Below, piece by piece: positions 21,801 through 30,200 of a stretch of DNA of 64,000 bases. Numbering within the stretch: the stretch's first letter is position 1; each line of letters begins with the position of its first letter. The translations under genes were made by a program, and so were the position numbers. Source of the DNA: Antedon mediterranea (Eukaryota; Echinodermata; Crinoidea; Comatulida; Antedonidae). Location of the stretch: assembly GCF_964355755.1 (NCBI RefSeq), contig NC_092671.1, positions 23,079,070-23,143,069 on the forward strand, written 5' to 3'. The notes below the pieces were generated by a model. It did not search any database and had not been told where the DNA came from. It was given only the letters and a program-made list of their open reading frames with translations.

Positions 21801-23054
21801 CCATTTATCCTCTTTTTGTGAAAAGGAGCCAAAGAACAAGTCATGCGCCCCGAAGGAGTCAGACGTAGTAAACCTACGGAAATCGGTTGGTGCGATGTCA
21901 GTCGCACCCAAGACGTTAACGCGACGGGCCGCGGCCGCATATAATGAGATCGTTGCCTGTTGATCAACAACCAGGCCCATGATCTGCTGTAGTAGAGCTA
22001 TCACGTCCGAATCGCCCTGGGGCGGATGTTCTGGATCAGCCAGAAAGGATAGCAAGTACCCGGCCATAGAGGCGGCTCTAAGCGTCTCGTGTGCGGCCCT
22101 GTCGACGGACGTAAGGACGTCCTCTGTTCGGGATTCCGAAGGCTTCAAAAAATTAGTCCTGGACGGGTCCAGGTTCTGGTCCTCACGGACCCGTTCCTTC
22201 GCTGCCTCCAGGACGCTCGGCGCCGCGATGTACAGATCGAATTGCTTCTGCGGCACCGGAAAAGCCGATGAAAGGCTATAAGGCATAGGCCTACAAATCT
22301 TGGACTCTCTAGCGATCAGCTCCACACGTTCTACAAGTTCAGGATCGAGAGGCGTAACCGGACACAAAGATACCTTCTTAAAGGGCGTGCGTACGCCAAA
22401 AGTAGAATACCGCTTAGAAGAAGGAGTATGCTTAGGCTCACAATACGTGAAGTCGACGCCGAGAAAGGACAGCACCGCGGGGACCGTCCGCATAACTAGC
22501 GCCTGCAGACCTTCCTCCCCTGACCCGGCCTGCTCTCGTAAGCTATCTCTATCATCGTCAGAGAGCGAGGCCATCGTCCTGTCACTATCGTAGTCCCTTT
22601 GCCGGACGGACGAACCATCGAAAAATGAGGTCTGCTGTGGGCCAACATCAATGTATGGAATATGGGGAGGAGGTCTACTCTGAGAGGGTACCTCAGGCTC
22701 ATCCCTCGGCAGAGCTCTCACAGCTGCAACAATGGCTTGCAGTAACCCCGGAGAAATCTCATTCACCCCCGGAACCGCAGAGGCCGCAGCCGGTGCAGGC
22801 ATATCTGGAAGGCTAACTTCCGGCGCGATGGCAGGAAGGCCTGCCGTATCGGCGGTACCCACCTCCGGAGGTGGTACAGCTTCTGTGCGCTCTTTAGGCT
22901 TAGGGAGCGATTTGAACTTGGACGGTGTCCAGCGGATACAAACATCGCACGGCGACAACTCGGTACACGTGCGGCAATTTATGCACTCCAAGTGGCGGTC
23001 CCACTTCACGGTAGAGCCGGGACCCCTACATTTAACACACTCCTGCTTAGGCAT
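18882..23054 (-). CDS. DIRS Gag-tyrosine recombinase frame, 1390 codons
   Basis: One uninterrupted frame. Residues 6-39 have seven cysteines (C6, C9, C24, C27, C30, C36, C39), a zinc-binding nucleic-acid module. Residues up to about 480 are Gag-like, ending in a Pro/Gln-rich linker. The middle (about 480-1030) is open but without family features, because RT-RNase H is encoded there in the +1 frame. From about 1040 comes a tyrosine recombinase: SAM-like segment (STLAVYNSQLKHFFKWCKRQ), catalytic Arg in CKRRGELHAL, H-x-x-R at HQVRG (about 1334-1337), a Trp-rich step, and nucleophile Tyr1370 in SHYLSD. The recombinase is expected to insert the circular DNA copy. In most described DIRS elements Gag and recombinase are separate ORFs. 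Either the overlap stays open by codon constraint or the two are truly fused. Start Met at 23054 is the first in frame. Confidence 0.92.
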   Translation of the reverse strand: MPKQECVKCRGPGSTVKWDRHLECINCRTCTELSPCDVCIRWTPSKFKSLPKPKERTEAVPPPEVGTADTAGLPAIAPEVSLPDMPAPAAASAVPGVNEISPGLLQAIVAAVRALPRDEPEVPSQSRPPPHIPYIDVGPQQTSFFDGSSVRQRDYDSDRTMASLSDDDRDSLREQAGSGEEGLQALVMRTVPAVLSFLGVDFTYCEPKHTPSSKRYSTFGVRTPFKKVSLCPVTPLDPELVERVELIARESKICRPMPYSLSSAFPVPQKQFDLYIAAPSVLEAAKERVREDQNLDPSRTNFLKPSESRTEDVLTSVDRAAHETLRAASMAGYLLSFLADPEHPPQGDSDVIALLQQIMGLVVDQQATISLYAAAARRVNVLGATDIAPTDFRRFTTSDSFGAHDLFFGSFSQKEDKWAREREARRETRARFPQKRRASNSRSRTAARPPPVPAAPQQMQPPPPPPAQPMQSQASTSRQASHPPRAHDGPRSTAPERSCGACSKRTTYDPGTRIHRFPRPEKIGRLATHPKPQKSEQAVHPATQVQDGDCLIYPVGAKTRGLGSHNRLERRLLSRAYCARAPELAALPHSRSGIPIRSSAVRPLNGPTSVYSSSENPGGVLPSTRVLRRLVDRGPVQGPAVKQLIFCPPRDGTSRVHNKRGKVMSSSFSEPSVSRSPNKFCYGPCVPIHRACGQGKNCSATSYQCSGSDGVRLATHLRVTSQLRRPRSVLPVEDAASTSAPSGSLPPEIRPSIQSGSNECVHYLASRMVARGRQVTCGNTYTKVNSGCPCGNGRIRSRLGRSHTVSGHSRLRPLVARGDARPHQPAQTLGSRALVGGSSSPSGKSPCSRQFRQHNRCGIHKQARGHTVPHAMLPHVDVANVVYKTQHPTVSGPHCGSSEHSGGRTVPSTSTSHGMASPSNNLHPNLQPLWAAPCRSVCDVRQHAAPDVLQSISGCTCVGGGCPVHTMGQPLGICFSTDFNTATGPDAHSAPSMPSPTNSAVLAQAAVVSTATRPSVRSAVTSSDSERLADAGPSSVCSTKPHIPRPDCMAIVRDRFRDSGIPDGPAALAAKSRRESTLAVYNSQLKHFFKWCKRQKTDPMKITLGQVCAFLHYLFESGLQIRTISGYRSALGAVIPNFEDGSTISSSPAISSLLRGMFRERPPTKALIPRWDVNVVLAALMRPPFEPLSRASLYNLSLKTAFLIALASCKRRGELHALSLEPGHIRFERGGARLVFRKDFLAKSQTLNFSPPTVFIPTIAAYSGVEEDRLWCPVRALKFYIKRTESIRVSASHLFVSTVAPFRPAARSTLANWVVAAIRAGYDSTNTPPPAHMHQVRGIAASWALFAGVPLPDILQAAWWRSQSTFTSHYLSDTSANQSTVAASILKPRH
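19799..21970 (-). CDS. DIRS reverse transcriptase-RNase H frame, 723 codons
   Basis: Lies wholly inside the Gag-recombinase frame, shifted +1. RT: SGDWRPILNLKSLN (162-175), TIDLKDAYFHVPI (204-216), ALPFGLSTAPRVF (237-249), catalytic VYLDDWL (264-270). RNase H: ETDASEVGWGG (D432), INLLKLWAV (462-470), VNSDNTTV (D491), ADALSR (D542). The usual glutamate of the LLEL step is Lys466 here. Residues 570-700 (PHVDLFAT, WAYAFPP, VLLIAPYWPRQLWFP) form the region that follows RNase H in DIRS elements and is often described as methyltransferase-like; no catalytic motif can be confirmed. The first 120 codons overlap Gag and have no RT features, so translation probably begins by frameshift or internal start, not at the first Met. 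Confidence 0.92.
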   Translation of the reverse strand: MLINRQRSHYMRPRPVALTSWVRLTSHQPISVGLLRLTPSGRMTCSLAPFHKKRINGLVRGKLVGRPERASRKNVGLAIHAQGQPHDRRQSLLLLSRCSLPRRHQLSLCKARLLRQDRLHTPLALMTGLEALLQKGAVVHVQKEQLTIPGHESTVFLAQKKSGDWRPILNLKSLNKRYIRPRRFRMETVSSILLGLRRGDWAATIDLKDAYFHVPIVQEHQSWLRFRIHDQVYQFVALPFGLSTAPRVFTRLVRTLAAFFHQHVYLDDWLIVAQSRDQLLNSLSFVRLVTEQAGFIINEEKSCLLPSQNPLYLGAQINFVTGRACPSIERVAKARTAVLHLINAQAPTAYDWLRTLGSLASFVALVPFCRLRMRPLHLHLLAAYRPKSDPLYKVVPTNAFIISHLEWWLVEDRLLVGTPIQRSIPDVRVETDASEVGWGGHIPSPDIRVSGLWSPEETRAHINLLKLWAVERSLEALLPHLANRHVLVNSDNTTVVAYINRQGGTRSPTLCCHTWTLLMWCTRHNIQLSVAHIAGRLNIVADALSRPLLRPTEWRLLPIISTQIFNHFGRPHVDLFATSGNTQLPTFCSRYRDAHAWAVDALSIPWDNLWAYAFPPISILPLVLTHIQRHQCRVLLIAPYWPRQLWFPLLLGLLYDQPLRLPIRNDLLTQGRARFALPNLISLDLTVWPLSGIASETQAFQMARPPSRRNPDGNPLLLSTIAN

Positions 23055-23360
23055 GGTGATCTAACAGACCTACTTTTACCCACTAGCCTAACGAACAACA
23101 AAAGATCTTCCAGTATTTCTATCCAGGTGAAACACACTGGATAACGGCTTACAACGCTAAATTTTAACTCCTGGCAACTAGCCAAGGGTAACGATTCTAA
23201 ACGTATCCAACCACAAGATAACAATCTACTACACTTAGCTTCGTTTTCTTGCTCTATTCTTCTCTTCCAGTCTACAGTATTAAAGTCTTTATCGCAAATT
23301 CTTCAGGAATTCCAGGAATGTGTTCATAAAAAGACGTACGTACACAACGACGTTACGAAA

Positions 23361-23547
23361 AGAAATGATGACGATGATAAGTGGGTGTGTCTCACTTGAG
23401 GGTGTACTGGTGGCGGACTGATCCATTATCCGACGGGGGTGGGGAAAAATTAATGTTATTAATGTTCTTCTTTTCGTAATGTTTACCTCTCGTCGGAGAG
23501 AGAGGCTTATGTTGGTTTATCCAGGTAAGCTAGGCACGATATAGACT
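23361..23547. repeat. DIRS inverted terminal repeat, 5' end
   Basis: Partner of 18503-18686. It ends taggcacgatatagact; the outer 20 bases differ slightly from the other arm (tagtctatatcgtgcc against tagtctataagtgcc). The 5' UTR runs from here to the Gag start at 23054. Confidence 0.92.
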
Positions 23548-24783
23548 GATATTTTCAATGGTGATATATAAAACAAATTACTAAAAAATGTAATTATATG
23601 TAATTATTTTAACCAAAAATGGCGTAGTTAATAGATATGTCGACTGAGGCCGCAAATTGTTTTACTTCTTTCGTGGCTAAAAACGATCATTTTCGGCGAT
23701 GTTTTAGACCCTATATTTCGAAAACTACAAGTCAGATTTTCCTAATTCTTTCTTTATTGTAATATGAATACAACATACTAACAGATAATGTTGGTTTGGT
23801 TTTAATTTTGCATCGTTATCCCATATAAGACAATATGACTATGTAATCCTAGAACATACATTGATCAGAGACGTCGTGTATGTACAGATAATGACACCAA
23901 TTTTGTCGGCAAATTGGCAATTCCCGCCCCCCCCCCCCCCCCCCCCCAACTTCAAAATCCTGGATACGCCACTGGCAAGAAGCAGTGCGATGTGATTTAC
24001 ACCGATTTCTCTATTGGCTTTTGATTTCGTTTCTCATGATTTGCTTATTTTTAAACTTTCAAAATTTGGTTTATCCGGTTCACTTTTAAGATGGCTTGAA
24101 AGCTATTTAAGTAATAGACAACAGCGTGTTGTCATTGGGAGAGAGACATCCGATTGGCTCCCTGTGTTATCGGGCGTTCTGCAGGGCTCGACCCTGGGCC
24201 TACTTTTATTTAATTTATTTATCAACGATCTTCCTTTAATATCTAATCAGTCTCTGTTGTTTGCTGACGATCTGAAATTGTTTAAAGTGATTACTACTCC
24301 ACAGGATGCTTTTTCACTTCAGGAGGATCTGGATGGTCTTGTGGAATGGAGGGAGAATTGGGGGCTAAAACTTAATGCTAATAATGCAAATATAAAACTT
24401 TAAAAAACCTGTGCTATTCAATTATAATTTGAATGGACATGATCTTGAGATGGTTTATGTACACAAAGATTTAGGTATTTTTATTGATAGTAAATTAAAT
24501 TTTTGTTCACATATTAATCATGTGTTGTCAAAAGCTAATAGAATGATGGGCTTAATATGAAGAAATTTAAGGTTTATGAATGATGGCAGGGCACTTTTAT
24601 CTTTATACAAATCTATTATACGTATTCACCTTGAATATTGTTCCGTAATTTTCAATTCAATTTTTCCATGTCAGGCCAGTCGAATCGACGCTGTTCAACA
24701 GAAGTTTGTGCGATTCCTGTCTTATAACTGTTAATTTTGCTTTTTCCATTGATTCTGTCAGCTATCGTCGAACGATATCTGAT

Positions 24784-25100
24784 ATGTGATGACGACTTAT
24801 GGAGATATGATTGATTGTGATTTCACAAAATGGCGTATAAATGAGTGATCATGCTGAAAAGCTTATTAGGGTGGTTAAGGTTTGAAAGATATTGTGAAAT
24901 TTTGGTGATAATTAACATTTAACTTTTTGAGATAATAATTAATTACACAAAACTTGTACAGAGAGAAATAAATAAAAACAAAGATTTTATAGGTGATCCT
25001 TTTATTCCAAATGATCACCTAATAATAATAAAGATTTTATATAGTAACAATAGGTGATCATTTTAATATTCTAAATGACTAAATGAACACCTAATTAAGG
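24784..25100. mobile_element. Helitron-like fragment next to a SETDB1 exon
   Basis: 24784-24975 matches the last 190 bp of the units at 27238-33730 (gatatgattgat, acaaaatggcgtataaatga, gaaaagcttatta). It is followed by two hairpin units (taggtgatc...gatcaccta, 24990-25095), also seen at 33760-33857. Only the end of an element survives. It stops about 30 bp before the donor of exon 25128-25230 (downstream in gene direction). Confidence 0.75.
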
Positions 25101-25127
25101 TCATAGAAAAGTGCCAATTTGACATAC

Positions 25128-25230
25128 CTGTGAAAGTTGGTTTTTTAATAATTCCAGTATTGTAGCATCGTACCAAAGATCATCTTTTTTCCTCTTAGCC
25201 AATACTTTCATGTCTTTCACAAGCTCCGGA
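25128..25230 (-). CDS. SETDB1: SETDB1-like exon: first Tudor domain
   Basis: A 103-nt exon with acceptor tatttctcag and donor gtatgtca. After one base of a split codon it reads PELVKDMKVLAKRKKDDLWY then DATILELLKNQLSQ, ending in phase 0 at CAG. It corresponds to the human stretch with LGKKRTKTWHKGTLIAI. This is the first recognisable exon in gene direction. The N-terminal coiled-coil exons upstream (to the right) were not found with confidence. Confidence 0.85.
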
Positions 25231-26900
25231 CTGAGAAATACAATTTGCAACAAAATAGAAAAAGTTATAAATAATCTCTAATTATTAGGTGCCTTCAGTA
25301 AATTAGAAAAGAAGAAAACATTCATATTTTTGTTATGAATGTAATGTGAATGTGATCAATCAACCATTCTAATTACTGCATTTCATTAATCACAAGCTAA
25401 AGCACCATTTCACAACATGCCTTCCAAACAAAGCCAGAGTGCTACCACGTATTTTAAGCAATACAGGATATTGTCTTTTGACTGTTTATGTTCCAGAGAA
25501 ATGCATTTTGGGAAATAACTTTTGACGGTACATCATCACAGCAAACCTGCAGCGAAAGTTACCTATTTTTTTTAAATCAGGGAACATAGGGCCGCTACTG
25601 TAAATTGTGTCAAACATTTAATAAAAACATTCCATACATGTTCCACAAATCTGGCGTCATGGCCCAACCCCAATCTTTTTCACCATTCTCAATTTTATAT
25701 CGCACCACATCTTTAGGCAGTTACAGTCCAGGAGACGGAATCATTACAAAACAGTATCAATGCGGAAGCTATTATAGTACTGACACGGACGATCTGCATT
25801 TTTGGATCCTTGGGTATAAGTCCATACCACAAATGACATGATTACCCAAGGTCAAAAACAGCACATAATTTACAGCAATTCTAAGATATACAATGAAATG
25901 TCATTATAATATATCAATATCCAACCATATTATTTTGTTGTTTTTAATCATCTACGGTAATCATGGCATGGGTCACTTTTTATTCTGATGAGCAGATTAA
26001 AATATACTGTATAAAATCAAGTAAATCGCGTTATTCTACATTTTTTTTCAACTCAACGCATGTGAAAGAGAATTGATTGACATATTAAAATCTAGGGCGA
26101 AATGGGGTAAGAATAAGCGCAATGCACTCTAATAAATGGGATTAACTAGTAATAAACTTCCATAATAAGTTTAAAAAATAGGGGTAATCGCTCATCCTGA
26201 GGAGCTATAACTGATGCAAAATAGGTATATTTTTGTACAAATTTTGTAGTACACGATTATTAAAGTTTAATTGTAAATCCAGACAATCGTGATCGTCTAA
26301 TCTGTGATACACACTGCTTTCTGAGTATCTGGATGCTTGGCACGCACAATACAGTCTAGTCCTATAGTCTGTACTGGTAGGCTAATAAAATGTCATTATA
26401 CTCGAGCATACAGAAAAGAAATAATAAAGTCGGTGTGTATTTCAGTTGAATTACATTAGTTTATTGTAAGCAGTGGGAAAGCCACTTCGCGATTTGACCG
26501 TTAAATCGTGTAAAATCGAATTACTTCCGCATTAGCAATTTTGATGTGCCCTCTGTCGTTGAAAACTGAAACCAGGAATTTGTGTCGCCTAGCAAATAAA
26601 TGCTGTTTTATTTAAAGCTCTCATGAATATTTAAGACCCGCCCCACATTTCCTATTATGGTAAAACAAGTATAGTTTGATAACCAATCGCTTTCTTTCAG
26701 AACAAACCGAAGCTAATCAAAGCATTTGGCGGTAGAAGTCGAGACACGTAAAATGCACGAATGTGGGATGATTTGTCTTCTGTTTTGTTGTCATTTTTCT
26801 GAATAGTCTGAGGTGCATACCCACAAATAAAAACAATTTTAATCAATTGTTGTATAAAGAGTAATATTAGTTTTATCGAATGGGAGATATTTCTAACCTG
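25231..26900. other. Intron; one dispersed repeat, no gene
   Basis: 25395-25560 is copy 2 of the repeat at 15905-16060. ORF 25605-25841 on the plus strand shows no family signature. The rest is AT-rich intron. Confidence 0.45.
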
Positions 26901-26901
26901 T

Positions 26902-27090
26902 TCAAATTTCTTTTCTAGCTGTTATAATGTTTATGGCGTCGCGAGTCTTATTACAAGTTTTTGGGAGTGGGGTAATTTGGTCCTTAGAAAAAATCCTGAC
27001 ATGTGACGGGACTTCAACCCAGGACCCTTGGAGTGGTAGACAAGCATCATAACCACCAAGCCACAACTCCACTCCTATAGGAGGTATAGG
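26902..27090 (-). repeat. tRNA-derived SINE
   Basis: On the minus strand an A box (TGGCTTGGTGG, about 27052-27062) and B box (GGTTGAAGTCC, about 27008-27018) are spaced as in a tRNA, followed by about 100 bp of non-tRNA body. It is a different family from the 12295 SINE. The overlapping 84-codon frame is not a gene. Confidence 0.6.
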
Positions 27091-27237
27091 ATGAGATGGG
27101 AACGCGTGTTCTATGTGTCGCCTGTGGGGGTTTATCAGGTCGTTAACGTACGACATATCATACCTCTCTGGACCTAGGCCTATGAGGCCTAGCTAGCCTA
27201 TGAGTTTTGTTATAATATTTAGTAATAATAATAATAA

Positions 27238-30200
27238 CTAGAATTTAATTCGTCACTTTGACGAATTATAGGTGATCATTTTTATCGCTTTACTTACATT
27301 AATATTTGTTAAACATGCACGTACGTTAACATACAATAGGAAAATGTTGATGTATACTATCCTGTTATACGCTTATAGTGCTGAGTTGTGCCTGTTATGT
27401 GTCATATACAATATGTACAGTATATACTGTATATCTATATACAGTGTAGCATAGGTGAAATTTCGGGACCCACATCATGTTCAAATTTTTTGGTATGATG
27501 GAATTATCAAAATAAACTCGAAGATGACAATTTCGAAAGATAATGAATTGAGCAAATACATATAAGAATTGGAAGAGAATTTGACACGTAGAAGCGCAAT
27601 GCGCGCTCTTTGAAATTTGTATAACTTCGACTAAAGAAATTTAAAAACAACGTTTTAACTTCAACTGGCCATATGATAACATCACAACATCCGATAGGCT
27701 TAATTTTTATATGAATTCATATCTAAATTTCATCAGCTTTCATAATAAGTTATTAATTTTCAAGGTCACTTCTAATTCTGAGGAGCTGTAAGATATTCAA
27801 ATATACGATGAAGGTGAAATTACTTGACCCAGGTTATTTAAGTTTTTAGGCGTGATGACGTCATCATAATGAAAATGGTGGCGACTCATGATAAAGATAA
27901 TTAATTTAGCAAGCAGATACTGAAATTTGAGCGAAAATTAGGATTAAATAATGGAGATGCGCTCTATTGAATGTGATAACCTACACAAAAAGATAAAAAT
28001 TCCTAATTTTTAAATTCAAGTGGCTATTTGATGACGTCATACCATTTTGTACGTCTAATGTGTACATGAATATGTATCTACAACCAAATAGCTTCCTGAA
28101 TAAGTAAACAGAATTGGGGGTCACCTGCCATTCTGAAGAGTTATATTCATTTTAAAAAGGCCTTATTTTTCACCATTTTCATCACTTTGATGCAATTAAT
28201 TTGCGCATTTTGTCATTTTTAACGTGCTCGTATAGCGTTATTTTAGGTCGGAACTGACTCAAATTTGGTGAATGTACTAAGGATGGTGAGTAGAATGAGA
28301 TTTGTAAAAAAAATTCATATTTTTTACGCTTTTTAAGTATCGCGCGCGCAAAATTTTTTTTTGCGCAGTAATTTTTTGAAACATGCAAATGGCCTAATTC
28401 ATGCTCTAAATTGATCAAAACTTAATTTTGAGCATTTTAAATTTTTAACGCGCGATTTCACGCGCATGACCCTACATGCACGTGCGTTTTTATTTGCTAA
28501 TATATTTACCCTTGACCTGAAGTTTACGTGTTGTGAATTTCGTTAATATGTGATAATGAATTATGGAGATATGATTGATAATGTGATTTCACAAAATGGC
28601 GTATAAATGACGTCACGGATAAGTTATCACGATGAAAAGCTTATTAGGACTAAGTTAAAGTATTTGAAAGACATTGTGTAATTTTGGTAATCATTGACAT
28701 TAAACTTTTTGAGATATTTGTTACACAAAATCTGTACAGAAAGAAATTGCGAAGAAACATTTTTTTTTGACAAAAACAATTTCTCACTAGAATTTAATTC
28801 GTCACTTTGACGAATTATAGGTGATCATTTTTATCATTTTAATGAAATTAACACTTTTTAAACATGCATGTACGTTAACATACGATCGTAAAAAGTTGAT
28901 GTACGCCATCCTATGACATGATGCATATACACTTATAGTGCTGTTGTACCTATTATGTTTCATATACAATAATGTACAGTAAATACTGTATATCTATATA
29001 CAGTGTAGCATAGGTGAAATTACGGGACCCACATCTTGCTCTATTTTTTTGGTGTTATGGAATTATCAAAATAAACTCGAAGATGACAATTTCGAAAGAT
29101 AATGAATTGAGCAAATAAATATAAGGATTGGAAGAGAATTTGACACGTAGAAGCGCAATGCGCGCTCTTTGAAATTTGTATAACTTCGACTAAAGAAATT
29201 AAAAAACTACTTTTTAACTTCAACTGGCCATATGATAACATCACAACATCCGATTTTTATATGAATTCATATCTACATTTCATCAGCTTTCATAATAAAT
29301 TATAATCTTCATGGTCACCTTTAATTCTGAGGAGCTATAAGATATTCAAATGTATGGTGTAGCTGAAATTACACGACCTAGGTTATTCAAGTTTTTACGC
29401 GTGATGACGTCATCACAATAAAAATGTTGACAACTCACGAGAAAGATAATTAATTGAGCAAGCACATACTAAAATGTGTGCGAAAATCGGGCTCAAATAA
29501 CGGAGATGCGCTCTATTGAATGTGATAACCCACACAAAAAAGATAAAAATTACTAATTTTTAAATTCAAGTGGCCATTTGATGACGTCATACCATTTTGT
29601 ACGTCTAATATGTATATATATTTATATCTACAACTTATTGGCTTCCATAATAAGTTAAAAAAATTGGGGGTCACCTGCCATTCTGAAGAGTTATATTCAT
29701 TTTAAAAAGGCCTTATTTTTTACCATTTTTAGCACTTTTGTACAATTAATGTGCGCATTTTGTCATTTTTAACGTGCTTGTATAGCGTTATTTTAAGTCG
29801 GAATGGACTCAAAGTCGGAGAATGTACTAAGGATTGTGAGTAGAATATGATGTATACATCAAATTTTATTTTTTACCCTTTTTAAAAATCGCGTGCGCGA
29901 AAATGTGTTTTTACGCAGTAATTTTTTGAAACACGCAAATGGCCTATTTCATGCTCTAAATTGATAAAACTAAATTTTGAGCTTTTTAAAATTTCAACGC
30001 GCAATTTCACGCGCATGACCTTGAAACGGCCGAGTTTTTATTTGCTAATATTTTTTACCTTGACCTCAAGTTTACGTGTAGTGATTTTCATTAATATGTG
30101 ATAATGAATTATGGAGATATGATTGATAATGTGATTTCACAAAATGGCGTATACGTGACGTCACGGATGAGTGATCACGCTGAAAAGCTTATTATGGCTA

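Larger units (their letters stand above)
18478..23547 (-). mobile_element. Full-length DIRS-type tyrosine-recombinase retrotransposon
   Basis: About 5.07 kb, reading right to left. From its 5' end: inverted terminal repeat, 5' UTR, a long Gag-recombinase frame with the RT-RNase H frame inside it, an internal complementary region, and an inverted terminal repeat with an extra 25-bp extension. No target duplication is seen, as expected for recombinase-mediated integration of a circular intermediate. Both ORFs are open along their full length and the repeats are nearly identical, so the insertion is young. It is in the same orientation as the SETDB1-like gene whose intron it occupies. Confidence 0.95.
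17671..23974. mobile_element. Non-autonomous hAT transposon interrupted by DIRS
   Basis: Perfect 15-bp inverted ends (cagtggcgtatccag at 17671-17685 and its inverse at 23960-23974) flanked by an exact 8-bp duplication GCAAGAAG (17663-17670 and 23975-23982), the hallmark of hAT. Excluding the DIRS insert, about 1.23 kb remains: 17671-18477 and 23548-23974. It has G/C runs next to both ends and no transposase. The empty site is known from the LINE D reading frame. Confidence 0.93.
17517..24787 (+). mobile_element. LINE D, split by a hAT element that holds a DIRS element
   Basis: The RT frame begins at 17523 (RIVHDGLSSHVSNALSPRQ, then HGFVSGRSCQTNLALLLTTS, ending NSKKQ at 17670) and resumes at 23983 with CDVIYTDFS. 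Removing 17671-23982 rebuilds an unbroken codon path through the insertion. Downstream come GVLQGSTLGLLLFNLFIND, the catalytic FADDL box, KDLGIFIDSKLNF and the C-terminal region to about 24787, where a Helitron-like fragment cuts in. There is a one-base insertion near 24015 and a frameshift near 24400, so it was dead or has decayed. Confidence 0.9.

Noticed and set aside
26902-27156. 84-codon minus-strand ORF
   Set aside because: Covers tRNA-like A and B boxes; better explained as a SINE.
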